Source: Ruminococcaceae bacterium UBA3220 | Lineage (GTDB): Bacteria; Bacillota; Clostridia; Oscillospirales; Acutalibacteraceae | Assembly: GCA_002363095.1 (NCBI GenBank) | Contig: DEWC01000055.1 | Location: 1 to 16,717 of the forward strand | Direction of reading: 5' to 3' | DNA length: 16,717 bases | Part shown: positions 1 to 7,252 of the stretch, piece by piece | How positions within the stretch are numbered: position 1 is the stretch's first letter | Layout of the letters: the number at the start of each line of letters is the position of its first letter | Position numbers and translations under genes: made by a program | The notes under the pieces: model-generated | What the model was told of the DNA's origin: nothing | What the model saw: only the letters and a program-made list of their open reading frames with translations | The model's database searches: none

Positions 1-1733
1 GACATATCAAGTCTTATCATCATATTTTCACTGCCGAACATACATTCGCTAAGTGCCTTGCAAAGTTCCGTTTTTCCGACACCCGTAGGTCCTAAAAATA
101 TGAATGAGCCAATCGGCCGTTTAGGGTCTTTAAGCCCTACCCTGCCTCGTCTGATTGCTTTGGAAACCGCAGTAACGGCGTCGGATTGTCCGATTATTCT
201 GTTATGAAGTTCGCTTTCCAAAGACAATAGCTTTTCGCTTTCCTCTTTTGTAAGATTCGAAACCGGAATACCGGTCGATAAAGAAATTATATCCGCTATA
301 CTTTCAGCCGTCATTTCCGAAGAAAAGGCATTATTCTTGTGCCACTCATCCTTCTTTTCGGCAAGTGCTTTTTTCATATCGTTAATATTATCGCGCAACT
401 TTGCGGCCTTTTCGAAATCCTGAGCCTTTGCCGCTAAATCTTTTTCTTTTTCTTTTTTATCGATTTCTTCTTCCGACTCCTTGAATTCTTCCGGTGCCTT
501 TGTTGATTTCAGACGGATTTTTGAGCCTGCCTCATCTATTAAATCTATTGCCTTATCCGGCAAAAATCTATCATTTATATATCTTGCCGAAAGTTTGACG
601 GCAGCCTCAATTGCTTCATCGGTGATTTTAACTTTATGAAATTCCTCGTATTTGGGCCTTAGTCCCTTTAAAATCAAAATCGCGTCTTCAATAGATGGCT
701 CTGCTACCTGAACAGGCTGGAATCTGCGTTCAAGAGCAGCATCCTTTTCGATGTTTTTTCTGTATTCGGTTATGGTTGTTGCGCCGATAAGCTGAAAATC
801 ACCACGAGCAAGCGAGGGCTTTAGAATGTTTGCGGCATCGGTCGAGCCCTCTCCCGCACCGGCGCCGATAATAGTGTGAACCTCATCAATAAATAGTATA
901 ATATTACTGTTCTTTGTAACCTCATCTATTACAGCTTTAATACGTTCTTCGAAATCACCACGGTACTTTGTGCCTGCTACCATTCCGGTAAGGTCAAGCG
1001 AGATAAGACGCTTGTTAAGAAGTATTTCCGGAACATCGCCCGAAACTATTTTTTGGGCAATTCCTTCAACTATTGCCGTCTTACCCACACCGGGTTCGCC
1101 TATTAAACAGGGATTGTTTTTTGTCCTGCGGCAGAGTATTTGTATTACCCTTTCTATTTCAGCATCCCGCCCGATAACCGGGTCAATTCTTCCGTTTTTT
1201 GCTTCTTTTGTAAGGTCGCGTCCGAACTTTTCAATATTATCGATTTTTTTGCTGTTTTGCTTTTCAAAGTGATTTTCACCCGCGTCAGCCGAAAGATTGT
1301 ATTTTTCGGAAATTTCAGCAACAATGTCCTGAGGAGCGATGCCGAGCTCGTTTAAAAATCTTATCGCATAATTATCCTGTTCGCTTAGAATACTTATCAA
1401 AATATGTTCGGTACCGACATATTTTTCGCCAAGTGCTCTCGCGCCGTGGATGGCCGTTTCAATGATGTTATTCGCCCTTGCGGTAAGATAATCAGGGGTT
1501 AAATCAGTAGGTGTTCCGATGCCGATTTCTTTCTTTATAATGTCAAAAAGTTGTTCATAACTGACCCCTTTTTCATTTAGAATTTTGCAGGCAACGCATG
1601 AGTTTACCGATAATAAACCAAGTAAAATGTGTTCGCTTCCTACATAAGTATGTCCGAGCTTTTGAGCGGATTCAATTGCATTATTAAGAGCCTCATTTGC
1701 CTTTTCGCTAAAACCTTTAAAATTATATTTCAT
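1..1733 (-). CDS. clpC: ATP-dependent Clp protease ATP-binding subunit ClpC (C-terminus cut by window edge)
   Basis: AAA+ unfoldase that feeds substrates, including arginine-phosphorylated proteins marked by McsB, to the ClpP protease in the cytoplasm. Translating from the ATG at 1733 gives 577 open codons with no stop before the window edge; full ClpC proteins are usually about 810-850 residues. Two Clp_N repeats occupy roughly residues 1-145. The first AAA module has Walker A GEPGVGKT at 212-219 and a Walker B region containing FIDEVHTIIGAG. A middle UVR-like segment (about 428-455, containing AQDFEKAAKLRD) separates it from the second AAA module, with Walker A GPTGVGKT at 548-555. The UVR segment argues for ClpC over ClpB or ClpA. 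The start is supported by AAGGAG about 8 bases upstream. It is the last visible gene of the ctsR operon, 34 bp after mcsB. The missing part should hold the rest of AAA2 and the ClpP-binding loop. Confidence 0.96.
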   Translation of the reverse strand, partial: MKYNFKGFSEKANEALNNAIESAQKLGHTYVGSEHILLGLLSVNSCVACKILNEKGVSYEQLFDIIKKEIGIGTPTDLTPDYLTARANNIIETAIHGARALGEKYVGTEHILISILSEQDNYAIRFLNELGIAPQDIVAEISEKYNLSADAGENHFEKQNSKKIDNIEKFGRDLTKEAKNGRIDPVIGRDAEIERVIQILCRRTKNNPCLIGEPGVGKTAIVEGIAQKIVSGDVPEILLNKRLISLDLTGMVAGTKYRGDFEERIKAVIDEVTKNSNIILFIDEVHTIIGAGAGEGSTDAANILKPSLARGDFQLIGATTITEYRKNIEKDAALERRFQPVQVAEPSIEDAILILKGLRPKYEEFHKVKITDEAIEAAVKLSARYINDRFLPDKAIDLIDEAGSKIRLKSTKAPEEFKESEEEIDKKEKEKDLAAKAQDFEKAAKLRDNINDMKKALAEKKDEWHKNNAFSSEMTAESIADIISLSTGIPVSNLTKEESEKLLSLESELHNRIIGQSDAVTAVSKAIRRGRVGLKDPKRPIGSFIFLGPTGVGKTELCKALSECMFGSENMMIRLDM

Positions 1734-1767
1734 AGCAATTTCTCCTTATAAATATTTAATTTCTAAC

Positions 1768-2781
1768 CTAAATATTGATATTTTCGCCTATATATTTCCC
1801 CCGTTTTACATCTCTTTCAACGGTATCGTCCACACCGTATTTACATATCAACATATATGGTTGACAATTTATCAGAATGCTAATCGGATTTGCCGAGTTT
1901 TCTGGAATAATTCCGGTGTTAATTCCAATCATCACCTTACTGAGAAGTGCCATCATTTCACGACTTGAAATTATGCGCGCTCCTTTAAGGAGGTAGAGAC
2001 TTCTGAAACAATCATCTTCAAGTTTTTGTTTATTAAGTCCTTGTCTGAGACTTGATTCATCACCTACGATTTTATCTATTATTGTTCCGAGAGATTTAAG
2101 TATCTGTTCTTCGCTAATACCCAATGTAATCTGATTTGACAGTTGATAAAGCGATGAATCGGCACGGCTTCCTTCGCCGTATGTGCCACGAATTGTAAAT
2201 CCGTTTTTATTAACCCATTCCTGCAAGTAGGGTAATTTACCGTACCCCTCGAGCAACGGAAGATGGAGCATAACGGATACTCTAAGCCCTGTTCCCAAAT
2301 TAGTCGGACATTCGGTCAAAAAACCGAGGTTCTTATTATATGCAACATCACAATTACTGCAAAAATAGTCATCAATTTCATTTGCGATGCTGAACATCTC
2401 TTCGATCTTCTTGCCGCTGGAAATCACCTGAATTCTGATATGGTCTTCCTCGCCGAGCATAATTGAAATTCGTTCGTCTTCAGATATAACAATAGCCTTT
2501 CCGTTACTGTCTTCCGCAAATTGACGGCTTATAGTATGACGCTCGGTCATGGCAAACCTTTCGTTTTCAGGGACATCGGACATTTTGATAAATTTAAGCT
2601 TGAATTTATCCGCTATATCTGACGGGAAAAGAGCATTCTTAACCGTCTGATTCAGCTGCTCGCGGTCTTTTAAGGTCATTTTTGACGAAAAAGGGATGCC
2701 ATTAAGGTTTCTCGCAATTCGCACCCTCGTGCTCACAGCAATATTGTTTTTTCCAAGGTTATCATTGTACCAGTATGCCAT
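1768..2781 (-). CDS. mcsB: Protein-arginine kinase McsB
   Basis: Phosphorylates arginine side chains on misfolded proteins, giving the pArg mark that ClpC recognises; it also inactivates CtsR in relatives. The 337 residues span the ATP:guanido phosphotransferase fold at near the usual length of about 350. Visible motifs are STRVRIARN (17-25, nucleotide binding), GEEDHIRIQ (110-118, acidic catalytic cluster), ECPTNLGTG with Cys158 (157-165) and IRGTYGEGS (197-205). At 203-207 the protein reads EGSRA, where the relatives I know read EGSEA. The C-terminal RDVKRG (323-328) matches the RDxxRA phosphoarginine-binding motif except for the last residue. The ATG at 2781 directly follows the mcsA stop with no spacer, so the two are probably translationally coupled; the AGAGGG ribosome site lies inside mcsA. 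Confidence 0.95.
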   Translation of the reverse strand: MAYWYNDNLGKNNIAVSTRVRIARNLNGIPFSSKMTLKDREQLNQTVKNALFPSDIADKFKLKFIKMSDVPENERFAMTERHTISRQFAEDSNGKAIVISEDERISIMLGEEDHIRIQVISSGKKIEEMFSIANEIDDYFCSNCDVAYNKNLGFLTECPTNLGTGLRVSVMLHLPLLEGYGKLPYLQEWVNKNGFTIRGTYGEGSRADSSLYQLSNQITLGISEEQILKSLGTIIDKIVGDESSLRQGLNKQKLEDDCFRSLYLLKGARIISSREMMALLSKVMIGINTGIIPENSANPISILINCQPYMLICKYGVDDTVERDVKRGKYIGENINI

Positions 2782-3273
2782 CTATTTACCCTCTTTCAAT
2801 TTGTTGATTTTGTCCCTCAAAATTGCCGCATCCTCATATCTTTCGGTTTCAACGGCTTCAGCAAGTTGTTTCTTTAAGGTATCAATTTCTGTGCTTTTGA
2901 TTGTATTTTCCGATTTGCTCTCGGTATATTCGAGTTGCTTGCCTTTATGGACTACATTGCCTTGCAATTTCTTAATATACGGTAACAATTCATTTTGGAA
3001 TACATTATAACATTCAGAGCAACCTATTCGTCCGGTGCTGAGAATTTCATCAAATGAAGTCTTGCACCCCGGACAGTTTTTTGAAGTTCGTTTTATAATT
3101 TGTGGCTGACCGAAAAATGAATCAAAAAACTGCTCAAACGGATTCTCATAAGAATTTGTAAGGCCTTCGGCTCTCGCACAATCTTCACAAAGATGCTGTT
3201 CATACATTATTCCGTTAATATTTGTTTTTATATGCGTTACGGCATTGTTCTTTTTGCACTTATCACACAACAT
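2782..3273 (-). CDS. mcsA: McsA, zinc-binding activator of McsB (UVR domain protein)
   Basis: McsA is the partner that activates the McsB arginine kinase and links it to CtsR/ClpC control. The 163-residue protein starts MLCDKC and has paired zinc-type CxxC motifs: Cys3/Cys6 with Cys29/Cys32, then Cys67/Cys70 with Cys85/Cys88. A UVR domain follows at about 129-163 (ETERYEDAAILRDKINKLK), predicted to form a helical hairpin. The charged stretch between them, about 105-128, looks like a linker. AAAGGAG lies just upstream of the ATG and overlaps the ctsR stop; the gene is 12 bp behind ctsR and abuts mcsB. Length, domain order and operon position all fit McsA. Confidence 0.94.
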   Translation of the reverse strand: MLCDKCKKNNAVTHIKTNINGIMYEQHLCEDCARAEGLTNSYENPFEQFFDSFFGQPQIIKRTSKNCPGCKTSFDEILSTGRIGCSECYNVFQNELLPYIKKLQGNVVHKGKQLEYTESKSENTIKSTEIDTLKKQLAEAVETERYEDAAILRDKINKLKEGK

Positions 3274-3285
3274 AATAACACTCCT

Positions 3286-3738
3286 TTAAAGTAAAACCAA
3301 AAACATTTCTTTAAGGATCGCGGCGCGTAAAAGGTCCTGACTTTCAGCCGAGACTCTTCTCATAACATTGCTGTTAATAGCGGCGAGCATTACGCGAGCC
3401 ATATCCTTATCAATAAGCCCGGTTTCAATACAGTTTTCCACAAGAACTCGGGTACTCAAAGCGTCAATCGAATCGCCAATCGAATTGATTATATGCATTA
3501 TCGCCGAGGAATGATTCATTATGACACGCTTTATACGAATATATCCGCCGCCGCCTCTTCGGCTGTCAATTATATATCCGTGTTCAGGCGTAAACCTTGA
3601 TGACAACACATAATTTATCTGGCTGGGCGCGCAGCCCATTTCGTTGGCAAATTCATTTCGTTGGATCTCTGCCGTCTGCTCCTCGCTTTCATTTAGCATT
3701 CGAAGAATTTCTGAGGTTATCAAATCACTTAGTTTCAT
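3286..3738 (-). CDS. ctsR: Transcriptional repressor CtsR (class III heat-shock regulator)
   Basis: Dimeric DNA-binding repressor of clp genes, inactivated by heat or by McsA/McsB. From the ATG at 3738 it is 150 residues. The N-terminal winged helix-turn-helix (about 1-70) contains CAPSQINYVLSSRFT followed by RRGGGGYIRI at 60-69, the glycine-rich wing that serves as thermosensor in this family. The C-terminal half is helical, matching the dimerisation bundle. An upstream in-frame GTG at 3747 would add three residues, but AGGTGG (about 3744-3749) overlaps that GTG and is well placed for the ATG at 3738, so I chose the latter. First gene of ctsR-mcsA-mcsB-clpC. Its promoter carries CtsR heptads, so it should repress its own operon. 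Confidence 0.95.
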   Translation of the reverse strand: MKLSDLITSEILRMLNESEEQTAEIQRNEFANEMGCAPSQINYVLSSRFTPEHGYIIDSRRGGGGYIRIKRVIMNHSSAIMHIINSIGDSIDALSTRVLVENCIETGLIDKDMARVMLAAINSNVMRRVSAESQDLLRAAILKEMFLVLL

Positions 3739-3756
3739 ATTAACCACCTCTGATTT

Positions 3757-3789
3757 TTTGACTTTCTGACCTTTTGACCTTCTCTGACT
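3757..3789 (-). promoter_or_regulatory. CtsR operator: four tandem heptads
   Basis: On the minus strand four heptads follow each other: AGTCAGA (3789-3783), GGTCAAA (3779-3773), GGTCAGA (3771-3765) and AGTCAAA (3763-3757). The first two are separated by GAA, which is the canonical CtsR arrangement (RGTCAAA-NAN-RGTCAAA). The remaining two are repeated at 8 bp rather than 10 bp steps. The array starts just downstream of the -10 element and ends before the ctsR ribosome site, so bound CtsR would cover the transcription start. Confidence 0.85.
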
Positions 3790-3792
3790 TTT

Positions 3793-3820
3793 ATTTTACC
3801 ACTAATTTTAAAAATGTCAA
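3793..3820 (-). promoter_or_regulatory. Sigma-A promoter of the ctsR-mcsA-mcsB-clpC operon
   Basis: TTGACA (3820-3815), a 16 bp spacer and TAAAAT (3798-3793) on the minus strand. The predicted start near 3786 falls within the CtsR heptad array, consistent with repression by blocking polymerase. Confidence 0.82.
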
Positions 3821-3841
3821 TAGTAAATTTAAAATTTTTTA

Positions 3842-3874
3842 TAAAAAAATAGAACCGCCTTTAATGACGGTTCT
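3842..3874 (-). terminator. Intrinsic terminator after the rubredoxin gene
   Basis: Inverted repeat AGAACCG / CGGTTCT (3851-3857 and 3868-3874) with a 10-base loop. On the minus strand it is followed by A then seven T residues (3849-3843). It lies 11 bp past the rubredoxin stop and separates the flavodiiron/rubredoxin transcript from the ctsR promoter. Confidence 0.82.
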
Positions 3875-3884
3875 AAAATGAAGA

Positions 3885-4037
3885 TTATTCTTTAGTAAAT
3901 GCGTCTTTGTCAAGACCGCAAATCGGGCAGACAAAATCAGCCGGAAGGTCTTCGAAAGCAGTGCCCGGGGCAATTCCGTTATCGGGGTCCCCTACCGCAG
4001 GGTCATAAACATAACCGCAAGGACAAGTATATTTCAT
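3885..4037 (-). CDS. Rubredoxin (50 residues) with a shortened first iron-binding knuckle
   Basis: Small one-iron electron carrier, likely donating electrons to the flavodiiron protein encoded just upstream. The 50-residue product has the family core: YVYDPAVGDPDNGIAPGT, then FEDLPADFVCPICG with Cys37 and Cys40. The first metal knuckle reads TCPCGY (Cys5, Cys7), a CxC spacing instead of the usual CxxC; bases 4012-4037 read unambiguously this way. The length is normal apart from that one residue. AAAGGAGT precedes the ATG, the gene is 18 bp behind the flavodiiron fusion, and a terminator follows. I am confident of the family; whether the metal site is standard is open. Confidence 0.93.
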   Translation of the reverse strand: MKYTCPCGYVYDPAVGDPDNGIAPGTAFEDLPADFVCPICGLDKDAFTKE

Positions 4038-4055
4038 AACTGAACTCCTTTCATT

Positions 4056-5843
4056 TTACTTGATTTTTTCAAAGTCAGCCACGCCGTGCTTACAAAGCGG
4101 ACAAACAAAATCATCGGGCAACTCGTCTCCTTCGTATACATATCCGCATACCTTACAGACATAGCCTTTTTTACCCTCGGTTTCGGGTTTCGGCTTAACA
4201 TTTTTTTGATAATAAGAATAGGTCATTGTTTCTTTATCGCTGATAACTCTTGACTCGGTTATTGAACATATAAACATACCGTGCGAACCCAAATCAAGAT
4301 AATCCTCAACCTTGAGAGAAATAGCGGCATTGATATATTTTGGGAGTATAGGAAGACCGTTATCGGAAAACGCAGGTTCAAAGTTTGCAAATTTATCTGT
4401 ATTTCTTCCGCTTTGAAATCCAAACCTCTCAAAAAGCGAAAAAGGTGCCTCAACAGACAGGCAGTTAACATTCATAATGCCCGTTTGTTTAATAACATGA
4501 TGCGAATAGTTTGCTTTATTTATTGTAACTGCTATTCTGTTAGGGTTGTCAGAAACCTGAGTAACCGTGTTTACAATCAATCCGTTGTTACGCGTGCCGT
4601 CATTAGAGGTTACAACATATAAACCGTAGCCGATATTAAACAGTGCGGTCATATCGTTTTTATGTGCTTTTTGCGAATTTAGTTCAATATAATCCTTACA
4701 CAGTTCATCAGCAAGCATATCAATCTTTTGAAGTGTTTCATTATTGACTGCAGATTTTATGGTTATGTTATTCTCGACAAATGTTAAATTCTTGCACCCG
4801 GCAAGTTTATCCTGCATAACCTTAATTGCCCTCGGCGCCCAAGAGCCGTTCTCAATAAAAGCAACCGTACGGTTAGCAAAATTTCTTTCGGTCAAATGGT
4901 CGATAAACTCCTTCATAAACGGGAAAATTTCGGCATTGTAGGTAGTAGTTGCAAGAACAATTTTACCGTATCTGAAAGCATCTTCAACGCACTCCGCCAT
5001 ATCACATCTTGCAAGGTCATTAACGACGACCTTCGGGCAGGAATTTTCTTTAAGCTTATCAGCCAGCAACTGAACCGCCTTCTTAGTGTTGCCGTAAACT
5101 GAAGTATAACAAATCAGAATTCCGTCTGTTTCAACGCCGTAAGAAGACCATATATCGTAAAGATTTATGTAGTACGAAAGATTTTCTGTAAGCACGGGAC
5201 CGTGCAGCGGACAGATTATTTTAATATCAAGTGCGGTAGCCTTTTTAAGCAAAGACTGAACCTGCGCGCCGTATTTCCCTACAATGCCGACATAATACCG
5301 TCTTGCCTCGCACGCCCAGTCCTCGTCAACATCAAGGGCACCGAATTTGCCGAAACCGTCGGCAGAGAAAAGAACCTTATCGGTTGAATCATAGGTAACC
5401 ATTACCTCCGGCCAATGTACCATCGGTGCAAAAACAAATGTGAGATTATGTTTTCCGAGGGTTAAAGACTCGCCGTCAGAAACAACGAGTGTGTTTTTGC
5501 AAAGGTCATCACCGAAAAAGTTAGAAATCATTGCAAAGGTTTTCGCGTTACCCACAACCGTAGCGTCGGGATAAACCGACAAAAAGTTCTTTATGTTGGC
5601 GGAATGGTCAGGCTCCATATGTTGAACAATCAAATAATCGGGCTTTCTGCCTTTTAACGCTTTGTTTAAGTTATCCAGCCATTCGTGAGTGAAATTAGCG
5701 TCAACGGTATCCATAACCGCAATTTTTTGATCGATAATAACATAAGAGTTATAAGCCATACCGTTTGGGACAACATACTGTCCCTCAAAAAGGTCAATAC
5801 TATGGTCGTTAACACCTACATACCTGATATCATTAGTAATCAT
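4056..5843 (-). CDS. Flavodiiron protein fused to a flavin reductase domain and rubredoxin
   Basis: Cytoplasmic oxygen (or NO) reductase that makes water without releasing reactive oxygen. The 595-residue protein has four modules. A metallo-beta-lactamase-like diiron domain (about 1-235) carries ligands His75, Glu77 and Asp79 (with His80) in HMEPDH, His143 in VHWPE, Asp162 in SADGFG and His214 in PLHGP. A flavodoxin domain (about 238-395) has the FMN loop TSVYGNT at 247-253. A flavin-reductase-like FMN domain (about 410-545) contains GLYVVTSNDG. A C-terminal rubredoxin (about 560-595) has Cys563, Cys566, Cys581 and Cys584. One chain could thus hold most of an electron path, with a free rubredoxin encoded next. 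I chose the ATG at 5843 (CGGAG 7 bases upstream) over the in-frame ATG at 5876, which has no ribosome site and lies above the predicted transcription start. Confidence 0.93.
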   Translation of the reverse strand: MITNDIRYVGVNDHSIDLFEGQYVVPNGMAYNSYVIIDQKIAVMDTVDANFTHEWLDNLNKALKGRKPDYLIVQHMEPDHSANIKNFLSVYPDATVVGNAKTFAMISNFFGDDLCKNTLVVSDGESLTLGKHNLTFVFAPMVHWPEVMVTYDSTDKVLFSADGFGKFGALDVDEDWACEARRYYVGIVGKYGAQVQSLLKKATALDIKIICPLHGPVLTENLSYYINLYDIWSSYGVETDGILICYTSVYGNTKKAVQLLADKLKENSCPKVVVNDLARCDMAECVEDAFRYGKIVLATTTYNAEIFPFMKEFIDHLTERNFANRTVAFIENGSWAPRAIKVMQDKLAGCKNLTFVENNITIKSAVNNETLQKIDMLADELCKDYIELNSQKAHKNDMTALFNIGYGLYVVTSNDGTRNNGLIVNTVTQVSDNPNRIAVTINKANYSHHVIKQTGIMNVNCLSVEAPFSLFERFGFQSGRNTDKFANFEPAFSDNGLPILPKYINAAISLKVEDYLDLGSHGMFICSITESRVISDKETMTYSYYQKNVKPKPETEGKKGYVCKVCGYVYEGDELPDDFVCPLCKHGVADFEKIK

Positions 5844-5874
5844 AGATCTGCTCCGTTTCTGTTTTAATATCATC

Positions 5875-5903
5875 ATTATAACATAAACTCAACAATTATT
5901 CAA
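5875..5903 (-). promoter_or_regulatory. Promoter of the flavodiiron/rubredoxin operon
   Basis: TTGAAT (5903-5898), 17 bp spacer, perfect TATAAT (5880-5875) on the minus strand. The -35 box lies in the last codons of the ABC ATPase gene. The start would be near 5868, giving a leader of about 25 bases to the ATG at 5843. Confidence 0.7.
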
Positions 5904-6479
5904 TAAAGTAAGATCAACAATTTTGCAATTTAACTTTTCGGCATCCGTAATATCGTGGGTTACCAGTATTACAGTTTTTTCCTTGCAAAAGTCGTTAAGA
6001 TAATCAATAATTTCATCCTTTAAATCATTGTCAAGACCCTTAAACGGTTCATCCAAAATCAAAGTGTTGAAATCAGCGCAAAGTGCCCTTGCGAGGGCTA
6101 CCCTTCTTCGCATTCCTCCACTGAGTGTTTTTACTGATTTTTTTGCAGAGTCATTTAATTTAAGCGAGTCTAAAACATTCATTATAAACGACTTATCAAT
6201 AGAATCGGATTTTGCGAATTTGGCGTTGGTATAAACCGAAAACTGTTCTAACAGTCTGTCCTCCTGAAAAACGACCGAGAATTTGCAACCGTCGGTCTGC
6301 ACTTCGCCTGAGTCAGGTTGCTCTAAGCCGAGCAAAACTCTGATAAGAGTAGTTTTCCCGTATCCGGACGGCGCTGTAACAGCAATTCTCGAGCCATGCT
6401 TAATAACCATACTTACATTATTAAGTACAGTTCTGTTCTCAAATGATTTCGAAAGATTTTTTACAGCAATACCGTTCAT
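5889..6479 (-). CDS. ABC transporter ATP-binding protein (short, SsuB/TauB-like)
   Basis: Cytoplasmic ATPase that powers the importer whose permease and binding lipoprotein are encoded immediately upstream. The 196 residues contain Walker A APSGYGKT (36-43, the usual first Gly replaced by Ala), Q-loop Gln72, signature LSGGM (119-123), Walker B LILDEP (140-145), D-loop GLD and H-loop His175. All catalytic elements are present, so it should be active, but it is clearly shorter than the usual 240-260 residues of SsuB/TauB/NrtD proteins: little follows the H-loop. The ATG overlaps the permease stop by four bases (ATGA), a sign of translational coupling. The substrate cannot be read from this subunit. 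Confidence 0.9.
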   Translation of the reverse strand: MNGIAVKNLSKSFENRTVLNNVSMVIKHGSRIAVTAPSGYGKTTLIRVLLGLEQPDSGEVQTDGCKFSVVFQEDRLLEQFSVYTNAKFAKSDSIDKSFIMNVLDSLKLNDSAKKSVKTLSGGMRRRVALARALCADFNTLILDEPFKGLDNDLKDEIIDYLNDFCKEKTVILVTHDITDAEKLNCKIVDLTLLNNC

Positions 6480-7252
6480 ATTTTATAGAACCTCCCGAAA
6501 AGAAATCTTAAAAACAGAACAAAAACTTTCTCAAGAATAACGCTTAAAAGAATGACGATCAGTGTCCACGCAATTAAATCTTCATTTGCGAGGTACATTT
6601 TTGCATAATAAAGCTTTTCGCCTATTGAACCGTTCATTTGCAAAATCAGTTCCGCCGCAACTCCCGCTTTCCAAGCCATACCGATCGAAGTTGAGGATGC
6701 TGCTGTCAGATAATCCGCAACCGCAGGTATTTTTATGAAAAGAATTTTTTTGACAAACGAGACCCGGTAAATATCTGCAACTTCCTTTAATTTCTTATCG
6801 GCGCTTTTCACGCCTTGAAGGACATTCCCGTATATAATAGGAAAGGAAATTAAAAAAGTGAGAATCGGCGTTATACCGTTTGTAAACCAAATAAAAAGAA
6901 TAACAACAAAGGAAGCGACGGGAACAGCCTTTACGGTTGCAACCATCGGCCAGAGCAAATCTGCAATAAACTCGAATTCTCCCGATAAACTGCCAAGCAC
7001 AATTCCTGCAACAAAAGCGATAAAAAATCCAGAGAAAATTCTCGCACAGGATGCTTCGATTATGGTGCGAAAATCCGGCTCAGCAATCAGGGTTTTCAGT
7101 CTGTTTATAACCTGAAACGGAGATGCCAAAAGCATCTCCATTCCTTTTTGCGCAAAACTATAAGCAAAATATTGCCATACAGCAATTAAAAGCAAAGCGC
7201 CTAAACATTTAAAAAATATTTTTCTGAATCTTAAATCAAATCTCTTATTCAT
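6476..7252 (-). CDS. ABC transporter permease (SsuC/TauC-type)
   Basis: Membrane-spanning subunit of the same importer. The 258-residue protein has an N-terminal hydrophobic helix (about 15-32) and several further membrane segments, about six in total. A cytoplasmic coupling loop resembles the EAA motif (around DIYRVSFVKKILFIKIPAVAD), where the ATPase docks. The length is typical for SsuC/TauC/NrtB-like permeases. The ATG at 7252 lies inside the end of the binding-protein gene (8 bp overlap) and the stop overlaps the ATPase start, so the three genes form one tightly coupled operon. Confidence 0.9.
   Translation of the reverse strand: MNKRFDLRFRKIFFKCLGALLLIAVWQYFAYSFAQKGMEMLLASPFQVINRLKTLIAEPDFRTIIEASCARIFSGFFIAFVAGIVLGSLSGEFEFIADLLWPMVATVKAVPVASFVVILFIWFTNGITPILTFLISFPIIYGNVLQGVKSADKKLKEVADIYRVSFVKKILFIKIPAVADYLTAASSTSIGMAWKAGVAAELILQMNGSIGEKLYYAKMYLANEDLIAWTLIVILLSVILEKVFVLFLRFLFGRFYKI

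Noticed and set aside
970..1355. Two plus-strand open frames of 100 and 71 codons
   Set aside because: Both are antisense to clpC, whose reading frame is continuous and carries clear ClpC motifs.
3842..3874. Terminator for a plus-strand transcript
   Set aside because: On the plus strand the stem is followed by AAAATG rather than T; the T-run is on the minus strand only.
5844..5876. Upstream ATG for the flavodiiron fusion, adding 11 residues
   Set aside because: No ribosome site, and it lies between the -10 box and the predicted transcription start.
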